Below, in pieces: positions 34,373-44,083 of a stretch of 64,000 bases of DNA. The notes beneath the pieces were generated by a model. It made no database searches. It saw only the letters and a list, made by a program, of their open reading frames with translations, and was not told where the DNA came from. Position 1 is the first letter of the stretch, and each line of letters opens with the position of its first letter. A program made the translations under genes and the position numbers. Origin of the DNA: Bacteroidales bacterium (GTDB lineage Bacteria > Bacteroidota > Bacteroidia > Bacteroidales > UBA932); contig JAFRNC010000004.1 in NCBI GenBank assembly GCA_017430365.1, positions 1-64,000 on the forward strand. Reading direction: 5' to 3'.

Positions 34373-35833
34373 ATGAAACGGTTCCTTCCGATATTGCTGG
34401 CAGCGGCACTGATTCCGCTGTCCGCAAATGCACAGCAGCCCGCTCCGGAAAATGATCCCGAGCTGGCCTGCCTCAGTTCCATGTTCGAATACATCAAAGG
34501 CGCACGCATATTCGACGATGTACGCCATCTGTCCGATTCGGTGCTGTTCCAGGGACGCTTGACAGGAACGGCCGGCATGAAGCGCGCCGTGGACTTCGTC
34601 GGGAAGAGATATTCCGATATCGGACTCGAAAAGATGCCCGGAATGAGCGGATATTCCCAGGACTATCCTACGGAATGCACTGAAGTCACTGGGCCATGCG
34701 GTCTCTCGATAAACGGACGTTCATGCACATGGGCGGCCGAATGGTATGCCGGCGGCACATCTGCAAACGGCATAGCGGAAGCGGAGATCGTTTTCGCAGG
34801 ATTCGGGGTGTCCGCACCTGAACTGGGCTATGACGACTATGCCGGTATAGACGTTCGCGGAAAGATCGTGATGATAGAAGGGGAGACCCCGAATACCAGC
34901 CGGAACGACGACACCCTACGGATATGGTATCCTTATACCCTTCATCAATACAAGGTTGCCAACGCGGTCGCACATGGCGCAATAGGAATGCTATATCGCT
35001 GGGTACCAGGCCCCAACAACGGCTACGACCCCGGGTTCGTATATGCGTATATCACTGATTCACTGGCAGATACGATATTTGAAGGGTCGGGGAGGGAATA
35101 CCAGGCGACACTCCGCGGACTGCGTTCCGAAAAGCGTCCCGCATCATTCGCAACCGGCAAAAAGGCCCGCATCTCGATGACTACGACCCACAGGACCGAC
35201 GTCAAAGGACATAACCTGATCGGCGTGGTCCGGGGCAGCGATCCCGAGCTCCGCGACGAATATGTGATTCTTTCGGCACATCTGGACCATCTGGGAATGA
35301 TTCCGTTCCACATAGCCGGAGCGAACGACAACAACTCGTCGACGGCATGCATGCTGGCCGTTGCGGAAGCCATGGCAAAGAGTCCCGTCAAGCCGAAACG
35401 CAGCGTCATCTTCCTGTCGCTCGACGGTGAGGAAGCCGGGCTGAACGGAAGCCTTTACTTGACTGAGAATCCCGTGGTTCCGGCAGAAAAAGTAAAGTTC
35501 ATCCTGAATCTTGAACAGGTCGGCATAGGCAGGGGCTTTTCCGTAGGATACAAGTATGATTCTCCCGAGATCATAGAATTTGTGAAGCAGGCCAATGAAA
35601 AGTATATCCACAGGCCTCTCAGATTCTATCCGAACCGCTATGTCACGCGTCCACGCACTGACGGTGCGGTTTTCATGAAGCACGGTTATCCTACAGTTGA
35701 TTTTTACTCCGTGGGAGGAGAATCGTATTATCACGAGCCTCGCGACAGTTGGGAGATCCAGGACCCGTCAATTCTCGAAGATGCCGCCCAGACGCTGTTC
35801 TGGAGCCTGATTTTTGCAGCAAATATCGACTAG
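34373..35833 (+). CDS. Secreted M28 family metallopeptidase
   Basis: The 486-residue protein has a signal peptide ending in ANAQQ, a protease-associated insert (about 130-250, PYTLHQYKVANAVAHGAIGM) and an M28 zinc-peptidase domain. Readable metal and catalytic residues are AHLDHLG (about 302), GANDNNSS (315), DGEEAG (350) and the late His in ESYYHEPRD. Aminopeptidase activity on periplasmic peptides is expected. It sits at the end of a three-gene secreted-protein operon, 3 nt after the tricorn-like gene. Confidence 0.88.
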   Translation: MKRFLPILLAAALIPLSANAQQPAPENDPELACLSSMFEYIKGARIFDDVRHLSDSVLFQGRLTGTAGMKRAVDFVGKRYSDIGLEKMPGMSGYSQDYPTECTEVTGPCGLSINGRSCTWAAEWYAGGTSANGIAEAEIVFAGFGVSAPELGYDDYAGIDVRGKIVMIEGETPNTSRNDDTLRIWYPYTLHQYKVANAVAHGAIGMLYRWVPGPNNGYDPGFVYAYITDSLADTIFEGSGREYQATLRGLRSEKRPASFATGKKARISMTTTHRTDVKGHNLIGVVRGSDPELRDEYVILSAHLDHLGMIPFHIAGANDNNSSTACMLAVAEAMAKSPVKPKRSVIFLSLDGEEAGLNGSLYLTENPVVPAEKVKFILNLEQVGIGRGFSVGYKYDSPEIIEFVKQANEKYIHRPLRFYPNRYVTRPRTDGAVFMKHGYPTVDFYSVGGESYYHEPRDSWEIQDPSILEDAAQTLFWSLIFAANID

Positions 35834-35903
35834 CCCTATTTTAACACAATTTATATTATGTTAAATAGATATTATGGGGATTATTTCGTACCTTTGTTAT
35901 GAA

Positions 35904-37205
35904 ATGCGAAATACCCCTACCATCCCTTTGATTCCTCTTCCCGAGAGACTCAGGCCACGCACCCTCGACGAATATGTCGGCCAGGAACATCTGGTCGGCC
36001 CCGGTGCCGTTTTGAGGAAAATGATCGAGACCGGAAATATCTCCTCATTCATTCTCTGGGGTCCTCCCGGTGTCGGCAAGACAACCCTGGCCAGGATCAT
36101 CGCCAATCAGTTGAGCCGGGAATTCTTCACTCTCAGCGCAATCAGTTCCGGAGTCAAGGATGTACGTGAAGTTATAGACAAAGCCAAGTCCGGCCGGATG
36201 TTCGCAACCGCCGGAGCCCCCATTCTTTTCATAGACGAGATCCACAGGTTCAACAAGGCCCAGCAGGACGCGCTTCTCGGTGCCGTAGAAAGCGGCCTGA
36301 TAATATTGATCGGCGCCACGACCGAAAATCCGTCGTTCGAAGTCATCTCGCCGCTCCTTTCCCGCTGTCAGGTATATGTACTTAAATCTCTGGACGTCAA
36401 GGATTTAGATACGCTCCTCAACCGTGCTCTCACTGAGGACATCTACCTGAAAGACAGGAAGATAGAAGTCGCGGAAAAGGAAGCCCTGTTCAGATTCAGC
36501 GGCGGCGACGGACGTAAACTGCTCAATATCATAGACATAATCGTCCAGTCATTCCCTCCTGACGCTCCTGTCCGCATCGACAACCAGGTGGTGACTGACC
36601 GTCTGCAGGAGAACATCGCGCTCTACGACAAGAACGGCGAGCAGCACTACGACATCATTTCGGCTTTCATCAAGAGCATGCGCGGAAGCGATCCCAACGG
36701 GGCCATCTACTGGATGGCGCGCATGCTTGCCGGCGGCGAGGATCCCCTGTTCATCGCCCGAAGGATGCTTATCCTGGCATCCGAGGATGTCGGGCTGGCC
36801 AATCCGAATGCAGCCCTTCTGGCGGAGGCCTGTTTCAACGCAGTGCACCAGATCGGCATGCCGGAAGCGCGCATCATACTTGCCGAGACCTGCATCTATC
36901 TGGCCACCTCGCCAAAGAGCAACGCTTCTTACATGGCGATAGACGAAGCCCTTGCCATGGTCAACTCAACCAACGACGCCCCGCCCGTACCGCTGCACCT
37001 TCGCAACGCCCCTACCCAGCTGATGAAGGACCTGGGTTATCACAAGGGGTACAAATATGCGCATGAATACGAGGGCAATTTCGTCGACCAGGAGTTCCTT
37101 CCCGATGCCTTGAGGGGGCACAAATTCTACGAACCCGGGAACAATGCCCGTGAGGCAGAAATACGCAAGAGGCTCCAGGCCTACTGGAAGAAATACAATT
37201 ATTGA
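35904..37205 (+). CDS. rarA: Replication-associated recombination protein A (RarA/MgsA)
   Basis: This 433-residue AAA+ ATPase is related to clamp-loader subunits. [16 protein letters not shown] is the N-terminal family signature; Walker [10 protein letters not shown] lies near 52-60, Walker [11 protein letters not shown] near 110, and sensor 1 is [10 protein letters not shown]. The C-terminal MgsA part is present ([20 protein letters not shown], then [20 protein letters not shown]). It acts at stalled replication forks. The start at 35904 (MRNTPTIPL) follows TACCTTTG (35889-35896), so the leader may be very short. The stop overlaps the convergent MATE gene by a few bases. Confidence 0.93.
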   Translation: MRNTPTIPLIPLPERLRPRTLDEYVGQEHLVGPGAVLRKMIETGNISSFILWGPPGVGKTTLARIIANQLSREFFTLSAISSGVKDVREVIDKAKSGRMFATAGAPILFIDEIHRFNKAQQDALLGAVESGLIILIGATTENPSFEVISPLLSRCQVYVLKSLDVKDLDTLLNRALTEDIYLKDRKIEVAEKEALFRFSGGDGRKLLNIIDIIVQSFPPDAPVRIDNQVVTDRLQENIALYDKNGEQHYDIISAFIKSMRGSDPNGAIYWMARMLAGGEDPLFIARRMLILASEDVGLANPNAALLAEACFNAVHQIGMPEARIILAETCIYLATSPKSNASYMAIDEALAMVNSTNDAPPVPLHLRNAPTQLMKDLGYHKGYKYAHEYEGNFVDQEFLPDALRGHKFYEPGNNAREAEIRKRLQAYWKKYNY

Positions 37206-38533
37206 TATCCGTACCTCTTGCGGTACGCCAGAATCAGGATGACGCACAGGATGAGGCAGCAGAAGTCCGCCGCATCCACCGCCAGCCATATTCCGTCAGT
37301 ACCCATCAGAGCCGGGAGCAGGAAAACGAAGCCCAGTTCAAACACGAGATTGCGCACGAACGAAACGATGGCCGAAACCTTGCCGTTGCCAAGCCCGGTG
37401 AACCACGCCGAAGTGAAAAGATTGATGCCGGCGATGAAGAAACTGATCATATAAAGCCTTATGGCATGCCGGGTCAATGCGCTGAGCTCCGGATCGTATC
37501 CTACGAACAGTCTGGCGGCAGGTCCGGCAGAAAGTTCGGAAACCAGGGTCATCAGGAAACCGAACAGCAGCAACAGGATGATGGAGTGCCTGAGAAGGCT
37601 CTTCAGTTCAGCCTTGTCCCCCGCCCCGTAATTGAATCCGATCAGCGGAGTGACTGCAATATTGTACCCGAAGAACACGGCTGCGAAGATATATCCGTAA
37701 TACAACAGTACGGAATATGCGGCGACTCCGTTCTCCCCCATCATCTTGAGCAACTGCAGGTTATAGCAGATAGCCAGCACATTCCATGAAATATTGCCAA
37801 CATATTCCGACAGACCGTTGCTGCATGCCTGGCGAAGCGGTTCACGCTCGAACCGGGCATAGGTCAACCTGAGTGAACTGGTATTCCGCTGCCTGGAAAA
37901 GTACCACAGAGGATAGAAGCCTCCCACGCAGCATGCGAGCATGGATGCGGCAGCCGCTCCTGCAAGTCCCCACTTGAACACCACTATGAAAAGTGCGTCC
38001 AGGGCCATGTTGGTGAAGGCGCATACTATTGACATGGCCGTACCCAGCTGAGGCTTTTCAGCAGTCATGTAGAAAGACTGGAAAACCATCTGCAACATGA
38101 AACCTGGCAGTCCTGCAGTACAGATGCGGCCGTAGATGACGCAATTCCTGACCATCTCCCCTTCTGCGCCCAGCAGCCTGGCAAGAGGTTCCATGAGCAC
38201 GAAAAGCGGAACCATGAAAACCAGGGAAAGCACTGCAGTGAACTGGACCATCATTGTAAAGAGCCGGTCCGCCCGCTCGAGGTCCCCCTCCCCTTTCGTC
38301 TTGGCGACCAGTGCCGAGCCGCCCGTGCCCACCATGAGCCCCAGCGCTCCTATCAGCATTATGGCCGGCCAGATTACGTTCAGCGCCGCGAAAGCCGTAG
38401 TACCCACGAAATTGGAGACGAACAGCCCGTCCACGACACTGTAGATGCTGCCCACCAGCATCATGAGTATGCTGGGGACAGACGAGCGTACCAGCCGCAG
38501 GTAACCGTAATGACCGGAAAGCGCTATCTTCAT
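37199..38533 (-). CDS. MATE family efflux transporter
   Basis: The protein of 444 residues has about twelve hydrophobic segments in two homologous halves. It opens with YLRLVRSSVPSILMMLVGSI and has the MATE-typical GALGLMVGTGGSALVAKTKG near residue 75, plus ITPLIGFNYGA-like sequence (VTPLIGFNYGAGDK) in the second half. MATE proteins export cationic drugs or metabolites using Na+ or H+ gradients. The start at 38533 (MKIALSG) is preferred over 38545. A -7 element TATCTTTG (plus 38554-38561) lies just upstream. Confidence 0.9.
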   Translation of the reverse strand: MKIALSGHYGYLRLVRSSVPSILMMLVGSIYSVVDGLFVSNFVGTTAFAALNVIWPAIMLIGALGLMVGTGGSALVAKTKGEGDLERADRLFTMMVQFTAVLSLVFMVPLFVLMEPLARLLGAEGEMVRNCVIYGRICTAGLPGFMLQMVFQSFYMTAEKPQLGTAMSIVCAFTNMALDALFIVVFKWGLAGAAAASMLACCVGGFYPLWYFSRQRNTSSLRLTYARFEREPLRQACSNGLSEYVGNISWNVLAICYNLQLLKMMGENGVAAYSVLLYYGYIFAAVFFGYNIAVTPLIGFNYGAGDKAELKSLLRHSIILLLLFGFLMTLVSELSAGPAARLFVGYDPELSALTRHAIRLYMISFFIAGINLFTSAWFTGLGNGKVSAIVSFVRNLVFELGFVFLLPALMGTDGIWLAVDAADFCCLILCVILILAYRKRYGYQ

Positions 38534-38600
38534 GGCCCGAATCAATAAGGCCGCAAAGATAGCGCTTTTCGGATAATGTGCCGCTCTTTATTCGCCTGCG

Positions 38601-39215
38601 CTATTTCGCATTCTTGCAGCGGGACTTGATGTAATCGTACACGAAGTCGAAGTCTTCCTTGGGAACGTATATCTGGTTTTTGTTCAGCAACTGGTTGACC
38701 TTGATCAGGTTGAGCGCACGGCGGGGCACGACGCGGCGGACATGCTCATATTCGGAAGTGCTGGAAGTCTTGCCGGAGGCCAGGAGCCCTGCGCCCGCCA
38801 CCGCCGGTTTCTTTGCGGCAATTCCGACAAGCGTGGCGAGCAGACTCACCGCCTGCGCCTTCTTTACCTGACGCGGCAGCTGGATGTGTTTGATCTCCTG
38901 CCCGTCCATCTCGAACAGTACGACATACTTTCCGCCATAGACGGCCGCCAGCCCCAGGACGCCAAGAAACGTCAAGCCCGCCATGAGCGCCAGGACGATC
39001 AGCATGGCCTTGCTCATATCGAGAAAACCCTCGAAATCTCCGTGTATGAGATACAAGAAGGTACCGAAAACCAGCCATCCAGCCAGGATGATGTAGAAGA
39101 ATATCTTGAATACCGTCAGGAAAATGGTGGGATTAGTGAGCATGTTCATCTCATAGACCCAGCGGTACTTGCCGTCGTCGCAAAGACGGACACGGGCATC
39201 TTCATCCGGTTTCAT
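38601..39215 (-). CDS. Unknown membrane protein coupled to a large secreted protein
   Basis: The protein of 204 residues has two strong transmembrane helices in the first half (IFLTVFKIFFYIILAGWLVF and LIVLALMAGLTFLGVLGLAA). A soluble C-terminal part follows, whose FEMDGQEIKHIQLP stretch could be a small PH-like or YcxB-like fold. Its ATG overlaps the stop of the large upstream gene (TGATG), so the two are translationally coupled. It could anchor, export or neutralise the partner protein. I recognise no named family. Confidence 0.7.
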   Translation of the reverse strand: MKPDEDARVRLCDDGKYRWVYEMNMLTNPTIFLTVFKIFFYIILAGWLVFGTFLYLIHGDFEGFLDMSKAMLIVLALMAGLTFLGVLGLAAVYGGKYVVLFEMDGQEIKHIQLPRQVKKAQAVSLLATLVGIAAKKPAVAGAGLLASGKTSSTSEYEHVRRVVPRRALNLIKVNQLLNKNQIYVPKEDFDFVYDYIKSRCKNAK

Positions 39216-42200
39216 CAATTGGCGGAAGGTTTGAAGTTAGGATTGAATTCCCGGATAAGGTCGTTGACTACCTGCATTGCATCCTTGCCGCCCGTATCCC
39301 GCTGGATCTCGCGGTTCAGGCGATGGATTTCCATCGGGTCGCTGGTCTCCTTGCCGATTCTGCCAAGTTTCTTGCTCATGTCCTGCCAATACTCGATGTC
39401 ACCGGCGATCTGTTCAGCCTGTTTGGCATTCGTAGCGTTCTTGAGCTCCTGTTTTAATTTCGGAACCAGCATGTTGTCGATTTCCTTGGTGGACTCGCGG
39501 CACTTGGCCTGCATCTTAGTAGTCTCGGTCATCCGGATATTTCCTTCGATGGTATTGACCTTGGATTCAAGCACCTTTCCTATACTGGCGATGTCCTCCG
39601 CCTTCAGCTTGCTGTAATCCACATCTTTCTTCAGGAGTTCCGGCGTACTGTAAGCCTCGGGGTGGGCGGACGTGGTCAGGTTCATTTCGGAAGCTTTGGC
39701 GCTGAGGCCTTCATGCTGTTGCTTGTAAACCGTATTCATCGTCTTCTGGGCATCGTTCATGAATTCACGTGCCGTGACCTCTTCCCCGTTCTTGTAGAAC
39801 TTCGGCTCCTTACCGGTCGACTTGGACACGGGCGCCAGGTCCAGGTCCATGCTGGAGGAGCCGGAACTAGACGAATTGCGGAACTGTTTGAACTCGATGT
39901 CATTCATATTGTAACCCTGCTTGGCGAGCGATTCGGTCATCTTAGGAGTCATCTGGCGGTAATTCGCCTGGACTGCCTGATCGAAATGAGCCCGCAGATT
40001 CGGCTCAGCCTTGTACTTCATATACCACTTGGCGTGGTAATCCGAGTTGAGCGAGGCGGCCAGCTGGTTGATTTGCTGCCGGGCTTCATCGAGTCTGGCC
40101 TTGGGCGTCTTGCCGTCGGCCAGCATACCGATGTACTCGTTGTTCAGTTTGCTGAACGACTTGACGGCGTCTTCCGCTTCCAGCCGTTCCCGCTGGGTGC
40201 GCAGCACGTCGAGTTTCTGTCTGCCCGATTTGGACAAGCCTTTCGTCAGATTGAAATTGACGATACCGTCAGGCAGGAAGGCGGACGCGGTCTTCGCGAT
40301 GCCCGTGGCGCCGAGTTCGAAGGCTTTGCCCACAAGATAGTCCTGCCCTGCCTGCTTGGCGCCGTTCCAGATTCTTTCATAGGTGCTCTTGCCTTCCATC
40401 CCTTCCGCCGTATACCCTTCGATGAACGAGGCGATGCCTCCGGTTACAGGATGGAAATAGCCGGCAGCGGAAGAGGCCGCCTTGCCGGGTCCTCCGGCGA
40501 TGTAGCCGGTTACGCCGCCATAAACGGCACCTACGGCGCGTGAACCCCAGATGGTGGCGGCGGTACCTGCTCCGTAGGCTCCGGCAAGTGCCTCACCGGC
40601 CAGACCTACGGTGATCGAACCGCAAGCCATGATCACGGCGTTGGCGCCGGCTTCCTTCAAGTCAGCCCAGGCGACTTCTTCCTGCGCTTCGGCCTGGTCT
40701 TTCATAGCGGCCGCATTAATCTGGTTGTTGAAAATGTTCGCCAACTTGCGGGCTTTTTCAATATCGCCCGAGGCCAGTGCACCGTCCTCATAGAACATCT
40801 TTTCGGCACGCTCCCGCGCGGCGTCACGGTCTTCTTCCGGCAACAGGTTGATCTGCCTGTCGATGATCGCAGCAGCCTTCTTGGTCTGAATGTAGCGTTC
40901 CGCTTCCACCTTGGAATCATGGACCATTTTCTCATGGGCATACTGCTCGAATTCAGTGCGCGTATGTACGAACTGCCCGGTTTGCAGCTGACGGATATTG
41001 TCCCGTTCGCTCTGAATATCGGAACGCTGGTACATGATGCGCCGATTATAGTCGTCTATCTCCTGTTGGATCCATTGGCGCTCCTGCGCTGTCTTGGCAG
41101 CGGAGAGCCGTCGCATGGCATTGCTCCGTCCCTCTTCATCACGTCGGATGTTGTTTTCGATGAGTTTGATGTTCTCTTCGCGCCAGGCGATGGATTCCTG
41201 TTTGGACTTTTCTTCGAAAGCCAGAGAGTCCTGGACCTGCTGCTTGCGGGCCGACGCCTGGTCAAAGGCTGCCTGCGCGGCTTGGGAATCCACACCGGCA
41301 TCGTCCGCATCATCGGCTTTCTTTTTCCTGTTGCCACCCAGACGCAGTTTAGGCAGATTCTTGGCGTTCTCCGCCTCGATCACCGCCTGCTTTTTGAAAG
41401 CCTCTTCCAGATCGTCCAGCAGTTTGAAAGGGACTACACCATCGTCTTTCCACTCGTAAGTATTGAACTTGTCTTCCATCGCCCAGAGGAGGGCTGTCTT
41501 GAAGAAAACGCCTGCCCGCAGCACACGGTTCCCATAATGGCCGGCAAGGTCATGGTACTGCTGCTTCCGGGCTGCATAATCGGGCTTTTTCCTGTCCTCG
41601 TCAGACACATAGGAAGTCTCGAACTGCCGCATCAGGGTCATCGTCATCATGGTGAGGGCCATTGCCGGCGGACGCGGATAATAGGTCTGGAAAGTTCCGT
41701 CGGACTTGAAATCCGGCATCAGGTTACCCTTGTCGCTGAAATACATCTGCTCTATCTTGACATTTCCCACGCCTTGAGGATCCGAATCGCTGGTGGCGGC
41801 AATCCCGTCTTCCTTCAGTTCAAGAACGAAATAACGGTCCTCCCCGTTCACCTTGACTTTCATCAGGTAGCGCATCATCGGTTCGGTGAGCGGATCCAGC
41901 CCCTCCACCTGGTGCTCCTTGTCAATACGGGTGCCCATCCAGGTTTCGCCCAGGTAGATTTCCTTGGGTTTGAAAGCCCGGCGGTAGCGGTCGCGGGCTG
42001 CCTGTCGTGCTTCGAAGGGGTTCGGCGGATTGCCCAGGGCCTGGATGCGGTTGGCCAGTTCGTCCATCGCCGCTTCCAGCTGCTTGATCGTGCCCGTGTA
42101 GAGTTTCGCCTGGAACATGGCGGAGCTGAAGGCTTCCTGGTCATCCCAGCCGACCGCCTCGGAGGCGTCCAGCAGGAGCAGCTCGACGTTGGATACACTG

Positions 42201-42679
42201 TTGAGATAGCTTTCCCGAGCCACGATAAACTGGCTCAGGAGCGGATTTAGTTTGTTCATGTAGTCTATGATCTCCTGGCTCGGATTGTTGAAAAGCGGAG
42301 CCCACATCTGCATGAATCTCTCCGCATCCTTCTCGCTCATCTCACCGTATATGATGCGAAGGCTTTCGAAGGCCACGGAAACGGCCATGTTGTATTCTAT
42401 GGTCGATATCTTGGATACATCCGGCAGCGGGTCCGGGATGACGGCCTTGACCCCGTCCGGCAGTTTGACCGGTTCTGCGGAGACCTGTTCCCACGGGGTT
42501 CCGTCGGTTTTCTGATTCTCCTTCGCATACGGGTCGTCGGCGTTGAATTTGACCGTCGCCAGTTTCGTAGTCGGCAGTTTCAGATTCAATTTCTTCTTGT
42601 TTTGCGCCTGGGCCGGCAAAGGAAGAAGCAGCATTCCGGCGGCCAGCAGGAGTGACGAGAGGTACAAGAGACGTTTCAT
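39215..42679 (-). CDS. Large secreted protein with coiled-coil and Gly/Ala-rich hydrophobic region
   Basis: The protein has 1154 residues from the ATG at 42679, with a signal peptide ending in AQAQN. A helical N-terminal 450 residues is followed by a charged coiled-coil stretch (about 480-690, rich in E, R, Q and K). Next comes a Gly/Ala-rich hydrophobic segment near 700-800 (SITVGLAGEALAGAYGAGTA, VYGGVTGYIAGGPGKAASSA) and a helical, Lys-rich C-terminus. Such a hydrophobic hairpin before a variable C-terminus recalls polymorphic toxins, but no toxin domain is recognised. A strong promoter lies upstream and a two-helix membrane protein gene is coupled downstream. Confidence 0.7.
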   Translation of the reverse strand: MKRLLYLSSLLLAAGMLLLPLPAQAQNKKKLNLKLPTTKLATVKFNADDPYAKENQKTDGTPWEQVSAEPVKLPDGVKAVIPDPLPDVSKISTIEYNMAVSVAFESLRIIYGEMSEKDAERFMQMWAPLFNNPSQEIIDYMNKLNPLLSQFIVARESYLNSVSNVELLLLDASEAVGWDDQEAFSSAMFQAKLYTGTIKQLEAAMDELANRIQALGNPPNPFEARQAARDRYRRAFKPKEIYLGETWMGTRIDKEHQVEGLDPLTEPMMRYLMKVKVNGEDRYFVLELKEDGIAATSDSDPQGVGNVKIEQMYFSDKGNLMPDFKSDGTFQTYYPRPPAMALTMMTMTLMRQFETSYVSDEDRKKPDYAARKQQYHDLAGHYGNRVLRAGVFFKTALLWAMEDKFNTYEWKDDGVVPFKLLDDLEEAFKKQAVIEAENAKNLPKLRLGGNRKKKADDADDAGVDSQAAQAAFDQASARKQQVQDSLAFEEKSKQESIAWREENIKLIENNIRRDEEGRSNAMRRLSAAKTAQERQWIQQEIDDYNRRIMYQRSDIQSERDNIRQLQTGQFVHTRTEFEQYAHEKMVHDSKVEAERYIQTKKAAAIIDRQINLLPEEDRDAARERAEKMFYEDGALASGDIEKARKLANIFNNQINAAAMKDQAEAQEEVAWADLKEAGANAVIMACGSITVGLAGEALAGAYGAGTAATIWGSRAVGAVYGGVTGYIAGGPGKAASSAAGYFHPVTGGIASFIEGYTAEGMEGKSTYERIWNGAKQAGQDYLVGKAFELGATGIAKTASAFLPDGIVNFNLTKGLSKSGRQKLDVLRTQRERLEAEDAVKSFSKLNNEYIGMLADGKTPKARLDEARQQINQLAASLNSDYHAKWYMKYKAEPNLRAHFDQAVQANYRQMTPKMTESLAKQGYNMNDIEFKQFRNSSSSGSSSMDLDLAPVSKSTGKEPKFYKNGEEVTAREFMNDAQKTMNTVYKQQHEGLSAKASEMNLTTSAHPEAYSTPELLKKDVDYSKLKAEDIASIGKVLESKVNTIEGNIRMTETTKMQAKCRESTKEIDNMLVPKLKQELKNATNAKQAEQIAGDIEYWQDMSKKLGRIGKETSDPMEIHRLNREIQRDTGGKDAMQVVNDLIREFNPNFKPSAN

Positions 42680-42697
42680 AGTTATTTGTTTGATTAT

Positions 42698-42728
42698 CAA
42701 AGTTAATAATCTTGAATGACAAAAACAA
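42698..42728 (-). promoter_or_regulatory. Promoter of the large secreted protein gene
   Basis: On the minus strand, TTG (plus CAA 42726-42728), a 20-bp spacer and TAACTTTG (plus CAAAGTTA 42698-42705) match the Bacteroidota consensus. The ATG at 42679 is 18 bp below the -7 element. It lies directly after the terminator of the pot operon. Confidence 0.65.
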
Positions 42729-42734
42729 GAAAGA

Positions 42735-42767
42735 GAGGGTGACTGGTTTTCCTTTCCAGTCACCCTC
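42735..42767 (-). terminator. Rho-independent terminator of the pot operon
   Basis: A perfect 12-bp stem (GAGGGTGACTGG 42735-42746 with CCAGTCACCCTC 42756-42767) has a 9-nt loop. On the minus strand it is followed by TCTTTCTTGTTTTTG. It begins about 24 bp after the potD stop. Confidence 0.88.
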
Positions 42768-42790
42768 CAATAAAGTTGTATAAACTGCTG

Positions 42791-44083
42791 TTACTTCCTG
42801 CGTGCCTTGTGGCGGCGCTTCTTGCTGCGTTTGCTGATGATGACTCCGGCGAGGATGGCAAGAAGGGCCAGGACGATTATGACATAGGTGAGACTGCTGG
42901 CGTTGTCTCCCTTGACGCGCGACCACATGGCCAGGAGTTTGTCCGTGTCCTTGCCCCAGTCGTGCTCGAGCGCGCAGCGGTCGATTACGGCCTTCTCGGG
43001 ATAGAGGACGGGATCCACCCTCACTTCGGAAGCTTCGGGACCGAAGAAATAACTCAGGTCGATGGGATCGAGTTCCTCATCGATCTGCGACTCGAGAACC
43101 TCCATGGCACCGTTTGCGGAGACATAGCCGGTCTCGTCCATGTTGCGGATGGCGATGTCGGGACGGCACATGAAATCGATGAAATAGGTCGCAGCCTTGA
43201 TATTCTTGGCATACTTCGGAATCACCCAACCGTCAAACCACACGGTACTTCCCTCTTCAGGTACGATGTAATCCAGGGAAACACCCACCTCGGCAGCCTC
43301 CTCAATGGCCCAGACGGCGTCGCCGCTCCAGTTGAGCGAAATGACGCCGCGTCCCTTGGTCATCTGGTCCTTTCCGAAATCGGCCTCCCAGCCCAGGACA
43401 CCGTCCTTGACCTGCTTGAGATAATTCTCGACCGCAGCGATGGACTCGTCGGAAGAATCCTGCATGAGTTCCTGGAGAGTGACTGCCCCTTCTTTGAGTT
43501 CCTTCTGCTTCAGGTAGATGAGCACCGGACCGTATACGTCGCGGGGAGCGTCCTTGATGAGGATCTGTCCTGCGAACTTGGGGTTGCGGATGACATCCCA
43601 GGTACCGGCCTCTTCAGGAGTGACCTTCTCGGTGTTGTAGATAATGCCGGTCGTACCCCACATATAGGCCACTGAATAGTCGTTGGCGTCGATATTCGGA
43701 TTGATATCCCGGAATACCTGCTGGATATAGGGAGACTTGTTTAAGGCGATATAATTGATGGAATCGGGAATCGAGGCGAAATCCAGCGGAAGCAGAAGTC
43801 CCGAATTGAGCATGCGCTCGATGATGTAATCGGACGGGCAGACCAGATCGTAATCCTCATGGCCCTTCTCGATCTTGGAGAGCATGGTTTCATTGACATC
43901 GAAAGTCTGATATACGACTTCGATTTCCTCACCGGTCCGTGCCTTGTACCAGGCTTCGAATTCAGGGAGGACGGATTCGTCAATGTAATCGGACCAGTTG
44001 TACACCTTGAGAATCTGGTCGCGGTTTGAACCGCACGACAGCAGGACGGCCGAAAGCGCCGCCAGGATCAGGAATTTCTTCAT
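42791..44083 (-). CDS. potD: Spermidine/putrescine-binding lipoprotein PotD with C-terminal membrane anchor
   Basis: This 430-residue solute-binding protein has a lipobox VLLSCGSN near residue 17. Family motifs include VYNWSDYIDESVLPEFE near 28, DLVCPSDYIIERM and a late YPEKAVIDRC. After the binding domain comes a predicted membrane helix (LTYVIIVLALLAILAGVIIS) and a very basic tail (KRSKKRRHKARRK), which ordinary PotD proteins lack. The protein could therefore be held at both ends in the membrane. It is the last gene of the operon, overlapping potC by 4 nt, and a strong terminator follows. Confidence 0.9.
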   Translation of the reverse strand: MKKFLILAALSAVLLSCGSNRDQILKVYNWSDYIDESVLPEFEAWYKARTGEEIEVVYQTFDVNETMLSKIEKGHEDYDLVCPSDYIIERMLNSGLLLPLDFASIPDSINYIALNKSPYIQQVFRDINPNIDANDYSVAYMWGTTGIIYNTEKVTPEEAGTWDVIRNPKFAGQILIKDAPRDVYGPVLIYLKQKELKEGAVTLQELMQDSSDESIAAVENYLKQVKDGVLGWEADFGKDQMTKGRGVISLNWSGDAVWAIEEAAEVGVSLDYIVPEEGSTVWFDGWVIPKYAKNIKAATYFIDFMCRPDIAIRNMDETGYVSANGAMEVLESQIDEELDPIDLSYFFGPEASEVRVDPVLYPEKAVIDRCALEHDWGKDTDKLLAMWSRVKGDNASSLTYVIIVLALLAILAGVIISKRSKKRRHKARRK

